Shown piece after piece: positions 41,698 to 44,728 of a DNA stretch of 44,728 nucleotides (position 1 is its first letter; each line of letters begins with the position of its first letter). The notes under the pieces are model-generated. The model had not been told where the DNA came from. It saw only the letters and a list, made by a program, of their open reading frames with translations, and made no database searches. The position numbers were made by a program, and so were the translations under genes. The stretch is from Thermobrachium celere DSM 8682 (GTDB lineage Bacteria > Bacillota > Clostridia > Clostridiales > Caloramatoraceae): assembly GCF_000430995.1 (NCBI RefSeq), contig NZ_HF952018.1, forward strand, positions 176,180 through 220,907. The letters run 5' to 3'.

Positions 41698-43149
41698 ATG
41701 AGAATAGCATTTATTAATCCACAAGGAAATTTTGATAATAATGATAGCTACTGGACACAACATCCAGACTTTGGAGGACAGCTTGTTTATGTAAAGGAAG
41801 TTGCACTTGCTCTTGGAGAAATGGGAATAAAAGTAGATATTATTACAAGAAAAATAGTAGATGATAAGTGGCCAGAGTTTTCAAAGGATGTTGAGATTTA
41901 TCATGGAAATGAAAATGTTAGAGTAGTGAGAATACCCTTTGGAGGAGATAAATTTTTACCAAAGGAGGAGCTTTGGCCATACCTTGCAAATGAGTTTGTG
42001 GATGGAATAGTGGAGTTTTATAAAAAAGAAAATACAAAACCAGATGCAATAACAACCCATTATGCAGATGGTGGACTTGTTGGTGCAATACTTTCTAATA
42101 TTTTTGATGTACCATTTACTTTTACTGCACATTCCCTTGGTGCACAAAAGATGGACAAGTTAGGTGTAAATAAAGACAACTTTGAAGAGTTTGAAAAGAG
42201 ATTTAACTTTTCAAAAAGAATATTTGCAGAGCGAATTGCAATGAATAGGTCCTGTGTTAATATTGTTTCAACAGAGCAGGAAAGATTTAATCAGTATAGC
42301 CATAAATACTATACAGGTGCTGTTGATGTAAATGATGATAGAAAGTTCAAGGTGGTTCCTCCAGGAGTAAATACAAAGGTATTTACCTATGAATATTCGG
42401 AAGAAGATGATAAAACTAAGGAATACATAGATAAATATTTAAGAAGAGACATTGACGAGGATAGATTAAATCTTCAATATGTAGTACTATCCTCAAGGTT
42501 TGATAAAAAGAAAAATCATAAGGGGGCAGTTCTTGCCTTTGCAAAGAACAAGAAATTGCAGGAAATGGCAAACCTAGTCATTGTTTTAAGAAATGTTGAG
42601 AATGCCTTTGAAGATTATTCAAATCTAAATGCTGAAGAGAAGGAAATAATGGACGAAATAATGGCTATCATAAAAGAATATAACCTTTACGGAAAGGTAT
42701 CAATGTTTCCTATAAATGGGCAAAAACAACTTGCTTCTGCATATAGAGTTTTCAGTAGATTAAGATCAGTCTTCTGCCTAACAGCACTATATGAGCCATT
42801 TGGTCTTGCTCCAATTGAGGCTATGTATGCTGGCCTTCCTGCCGTTGTTACTAAAAATGGAGGAACTCTTGAGACTGTAGATAGAGGACGCTATGGAGTT
42901 GTGGTTGATCCAGAAGATCCTGAGGATATAGCAGAGGGACTTATAAAGGCACTTAATAACTTTGAGATGTATAAAAAGCTTGGTATAGAAAGAGTAGAAT
43001 CAAAATATACTTGGAGGGCTACTGCAAAGGGATATCTTGATGCAATAAATGAGGCTTTAAAAGGTAGAGAGAAGATAGAGAATTATTACTATACAAGAGA
43101 AGGAGAAGAAATTTTAATTAAAAAAATGAAGGATGTAATGGGAGAGTAG
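41698..43149 (+). CDS. GT4 glycosyltransferase, sucrose-phosphate synthase-like
   Basis: 483 residues, ATG 41698 behind AGGAGG. The N-terminal FINPQGNFDNNDSYWTQHPD and FGGQLVYVKEVALALGEMG, RIPFGGDKFLPKEELWPYL, HSLGAQKMDKLGVN and KVVPPGVNTKVF closely resemble the sucrose-phosphate synthase of Halothermothrix orenii as I recall it. The C-terminal nucleotide-sugar site has the GT4 E-x7-E in EPFGLAPIEAMYAGLPAVV and GRYGVVVDPEDPEDIA. It transfers glucose from a nucleotide sugar to fructose 6-phosphate (or, in the sucrose synthase sense, to fructose). No sucrose-phosphate phosphatase domain is fused. With a fructokinase under LacI control, either sucrose synthesis or cleavage is possible. Confidence 0.85.
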   Translation: MRIAFINPQGNFDNNDSYWTQHPDFGGQLVYVKEVALALGEMGIKVDIITRKIVDDKWPEFSKDVEIYHGNENVRVVRIPFGGDKFLPKEELWPYLANEFVDGIVEFYKKENTKPDAITTHYADGGLVGAILSNIFDVPFTFTAHSLGAQKMDKLGVNKDNFEEFEKRFNFSKRIFAERIAMNRSCVNIVSTEQERFNQYSHKYYTGAVDVNDDRKFKVVPPGVNTKVFTYEYSEEDDKTKEYIDKYLRRDIDEDRLNLQYVVLSSRFDKKKNHKGAVLAFAKNKKLQEMANLVIVLRNVENAFEDYSNLNAEEKEIMDEIMAIIKEYNLYGKVSMFPINGQKQLASAYRVFSRLRSVFCLTALYEPFGLAPIEAMYAGLPAVVTKNGGTLETVDRGRYGVVVDPEDPEDIAEGLIKALNNFEMYKKLGIERVESKYTWRATAKGYLDAINEALKGREKIENYYYTREGEEILIKKMKDVMGE

Positions 43150-43155
43150 AATGAT

Positions 43156-43186
43156 AAAAAAGCTCCACTTTTGTGGAGCTTTTTTT
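43156..43186. terminator. bidirectional terminator between the SPS-like gene and arcC
   Basis: AAAAAAGCTCCAC, loop TTTT, GTGGAGCTTTTTT (arms about 43156-43168 and 43173-43185), with A/T runs on both sides. It serves both convergent genes. Confidence 0.9.
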
Positions 43187-44135
43187 ATCTTGTAATTACA
43201 GTTCCTGTTAATCCCTTTAATGCTTCTCTTGCCTTTTCAAGTGAAGTTATTATAGCCTTTCTTCCAGGCTTTGAATTTGCAAACATTACAGCAGCTTTAA
43301 CCTTTGGAAGCATTGAACCTGGAGCAAAGTGTCCTTCTTCGATATACTTTTCAGCTTCTTCTACAGTTAATGTATCTAAATCCTTTTGATTTGGCTTATT
43401 GAAGTTTATAGCAACCTTTTCAACAGCAGTTAGTATAACAAGCTCATCTGCATCAAGAAGTTCTGCAACCTTTTCAGAAGCAAGGTCCTTGTCTATAACT
43501 GCCGCAACACCTTCAAGTGAGCCGTCTTCCTTCATAATAACAGGAACACCGCCTCCACCAACAGTTATAACAACATGTCCAGCTTCAACAAGAGTCTTTA
43601 TAATTGGCTCTTCAACAACTGCAACTGGCATTGGAGATGGAACAACACGTCTCCAACCACGGCCTGCATCTTCCTTCATTACATATCCTTTTTCTGCCAT
43701 TAAAACCTTTGCTTGTTCTTCTGTAAAGAATGAACCAACTGGCTTAGTTGGATTTTTAAATCCTGGATCGTTTTTATCAACTACAACTTGAGTTACAATT
43801 GCAGCTACAGATTTTTTAATGTCTCTTCTTAACATTTCTTCTCTTATTGCTTGTTGTAGGTGATATCCTATATATCCTTGGCTCATTGCACCGCATTCTG
43901 GGAATGGCATAACAGGTTTTGAACTGTCTTGTGCATTTGCAGCTTCATATGTTGCAACTATTTGTCCAACTTGTGGGCCATTTCCATGGGCAATGATAAC
44001 TTCATGACCATCTTCTATTAAATCAACTATTGCCTTAGCAGTGTGGTGGCATGTTTCAAGTTGTGCTTCTGCTGAGATATCCTTTGGATTTGCTTGAAGA
44101 GCATTTCCTCCTAAAGCTACTACTATTCTTGCCAT
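43185..44135 (-). CDS. arcC: carbamate kinase
   Basis: 316 residues, full length for the family. The N-terminal VVALGGNALQ and IIAHGNGPQVGQI bind the substrate phosphates; GWRRVVPSPMP, VITVGGGGVPVI (nucleotide side), VIDKDLASEKVAELL and APGSMLPKVKAAV follow in order. It makes ATP from carbamoyl phosphate and ADP, the energy-yielding step of arginine or citrulline breakdown. The start is ATG 44135 behind GGGGGA. It lies downstream of ornithine carbamoyltransferase on the same strand, separated by two hairpins. Confidence 0.94.
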   Translation of the reverse strand: MARIVVALGGNALQANPKDISAEAQLETCHHTAKAIVDLIEDGHEVIIAHGNGPQVGQIVATYEAANAQDSSKPVMPFPECGAMSQGYIGYHLQQAIREEMLRRDIKKSVAAIVTQVVVDKNDPGFKNPTKPVGSFFTEEQAKVLMAEKGYVMKEDAGRGWRRVVPSPMPVAVVEEPIIKTLVEAGHVVITVGGGGVPVIMKEDGSLEGVAAVIDKDLASEKVAELLDADELVILTAVEKVAINFNKPNQKDLDTLTVEEAEKYIEEGHFAPGSMLPKVKAAVMFANSKPGRKAIITSLEKAREALKGLTGTVITR

Positions 44136-44170
44136 TTTTAAATCCCCCTATCGTTTAGTATTTAATATAA

Positions 44171-44250
44171 CTCACGTTTAGATTAACTATAACCTAAACG
44201 TGAGCTTTTCATTTTGGGTAAACAAAAGGTGCCAAGCACCTTTTGTTTAC
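44171..44250 (-). repeat. two hairpins in the arcB-arcC spacer
   Basis: Pair 1: 11-bp arms 44171-44181 and 44194-44204. Pair 2: 15-bp arms 44218-44232 and 44236-44250, loop CAA, starting four bases after the carbamoyltransferase stop (read on minus). Neither has a T-run on the minus strand; on plus, pair 1 is followed by CTTTTCATTTT. They may be weak terminators or mRNA processing/stability elements that set the ratio of the two enzymes. Confidence 0.6.
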
Positions 44251-44253
44251 TAA

Positions 44254-44728
44254 TTATAGAGTAGCAACCATAACAGCCTTTATTGTATGCATTCTGTTTT
44301 CAGCCTCATCAAATACAACTGAGTGCTTGCTTCTGAACACTTCGTCAGTAACTTCTCTTATGTCTAGTCCCATCTTTTCCATAGCATCCTTTGCCATCTT
44401 AGTTTCGAAGTCGTGGAATGATGGTAGGCAGTGCATGAAGATTACATCTGGATTTTCAGTTGCCTTTAACATATCCATTGTTACTCTGTATGGAGTTAGA
44501 AGTCTTACTCTTTCAGCAAGTTGAGCTTCTTCTCCCATTGATGCCCAAACATCTGTATAGATAACGTCTGCACCCTTTAGAGCTTCAATGTTGTCAGTTA
44601 TTTCAATTACAGCACCAGTTTCCTTTGCAACTTCACGAACCTTTTCAACTATATCTTCTTGTGGCCATAATTCCTTTGGACCATATCCTACATAGTGCAT
44701 TCCCATCTTTGCACATCCATACATCCAA
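44254..44728 (-). CDS. arcB: ornithine carbamoyltransferase, C-terminal part (cut by window edge)
   Basis: About 157 residues reach the window edge without a real start; the full enzyme is about 330 residues. The piece begins in the [17 protein letters not shown] region (usually MxGxAKxGxH) and includes [14 protein letters not shown] and the ornithine-loop motif HCLPSFHD, where the active-site Cys sits. The end is [19 protein letters not shown]. It makes or splits citrulline. Next to carbamate kinase, the catabolic (arginine deiminase pathway) role is favoured over biosynthesis; arcA, if present, would lie to the right. Confidence 0.9.
   Translation of the reverse strand, partial: WMYGCAKMGMHYVGYGPKELWPQEDIVEKVREVAKETGAVIEITDNIEALKGADVIYTDVWASMGEEAQLAERVRLLTPYRVTMDMLKATENPDVIFMHCLPSFHDFETKMAKDAMEKMGLDIREVTDEVFRSKHSVVFDEAENRMHTIKAVMVATL

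Noticed and set aside
1-44728. CRISPR arrays, tRNA and rRNA genes
   Set aside because: No regularly spaced direct repeats, no cloverleaf-like segments with GTTC-type arms and no rRNA-like stretches were seen.

Overview
The window is AT-rich and comes from the chromosome of an anaerobic, low-GC Gram-positive bacterium of the class Clostridia. The evidence is the strong AAGGAGG-type ribosome binding sites, the trimeric [FeFe] hydrogenase with its HydE/HydG/HydF maturases, a group D-like [FeFe] hydrogenase homologue, a c-di-GMP-I riboswitch, a Rex-type operator and the gene families present. A Caloramator- or Clostridium-like organism is my inference; no rRNA or other taxonomic marker lies in the window.

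Layout. 1-2.9 kb: the 5' half of an ISL3-type transposase (minus strand, cut by the window edge), then a GNAT acetyltransferase and an M28 peptidase. 3-9.4 kb: two tandem paralogues of large DUF11-repeat proteins without signal peptides, the first broken by one in-frame TAA. They are followed by a gene-free stretch packed with DnaA-box-like 9-mers and a gene of unknown function. 9.4-12.7 kb: an 11-codon ORF and a hairpin ahead of a CorA transporter, then a membrane GGDEF/HD-GYP protein. 12.7-22.2 kb: the hydrogen core. A Rex-type operator precedes hydC, an ATPase gene, a small [2Fe-2S] protein gene, hydB and hydA; an unrecognised structured leader ending in a terminator then precedes a TM1266-type regulator gene and hydE, hydG, hydF. 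22.2-25.2 kb: a chemoreceptor with a Rex-like site at its predicted start of transcription, the wreck of a GGDEF-EAL gene and a methyltransferase. 25.3-28.4 kb: a compact five-gene operon (DRTGG, anti-sigma-type ATPase, group D-like [FeFe] hydrogenase homologue, DRTGG, PHP phosphoesterase) that looks like a redox- or H2-sensing module. 28.4-32.3 kb, minus strand: an unknown protein, a soluble triple-PAS histidine kinase with no response regulator beside it, and an MFS transporter. 32.4-38.8 kb: Mrp/NBP35 and a DUF134 protein, a c-di-GMP-I riboswitch controlling a secreted barrel-like protein, an FmdE-like protein with a FecBCD-type metal-chelate ABC transporter, and a thioredoxin-like protein. 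38.9-43.2 kb: a PpaX-like phosphatase, then a LacI-family repressor whose palindromic operator recurs before a PfkB sugar kinase and a sucrose-phosphate-synthase-like glycosyltransferase. 43.2-44.7 kb, minus strand: carbamate kinase and the C-terminal half of ornithine carbamoyltransferase (arginine deiminase-type energy pathway).

How it fits together. HydABC would oxidise NADH and reduced ferredoxin together to make H2, and the TM1266-HydEGF operon builds its H-cluster. Rex would match transcription of hydCBA to the NADH/NAD+ ratio. The group D-like operon probably senses rather than catalyses, because it keeps all four H-cluster cysteines but has lost the proton-path cysteine and lysine. 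A c-di-GMP theme (GGDEF/HD-GYP protein, decayed GGDEF-EAL gene, riboswitch) recurs. The observations I rate highest are the group D-like operon, the unassigned hydE leader RNA, the DnaA-box cluster far from any dnaA gene, the nonsense codon in an otherwise intact 2.9-kb gene, and the predicted RBS-sequestering switch behind the c-di-GMP aptamer.
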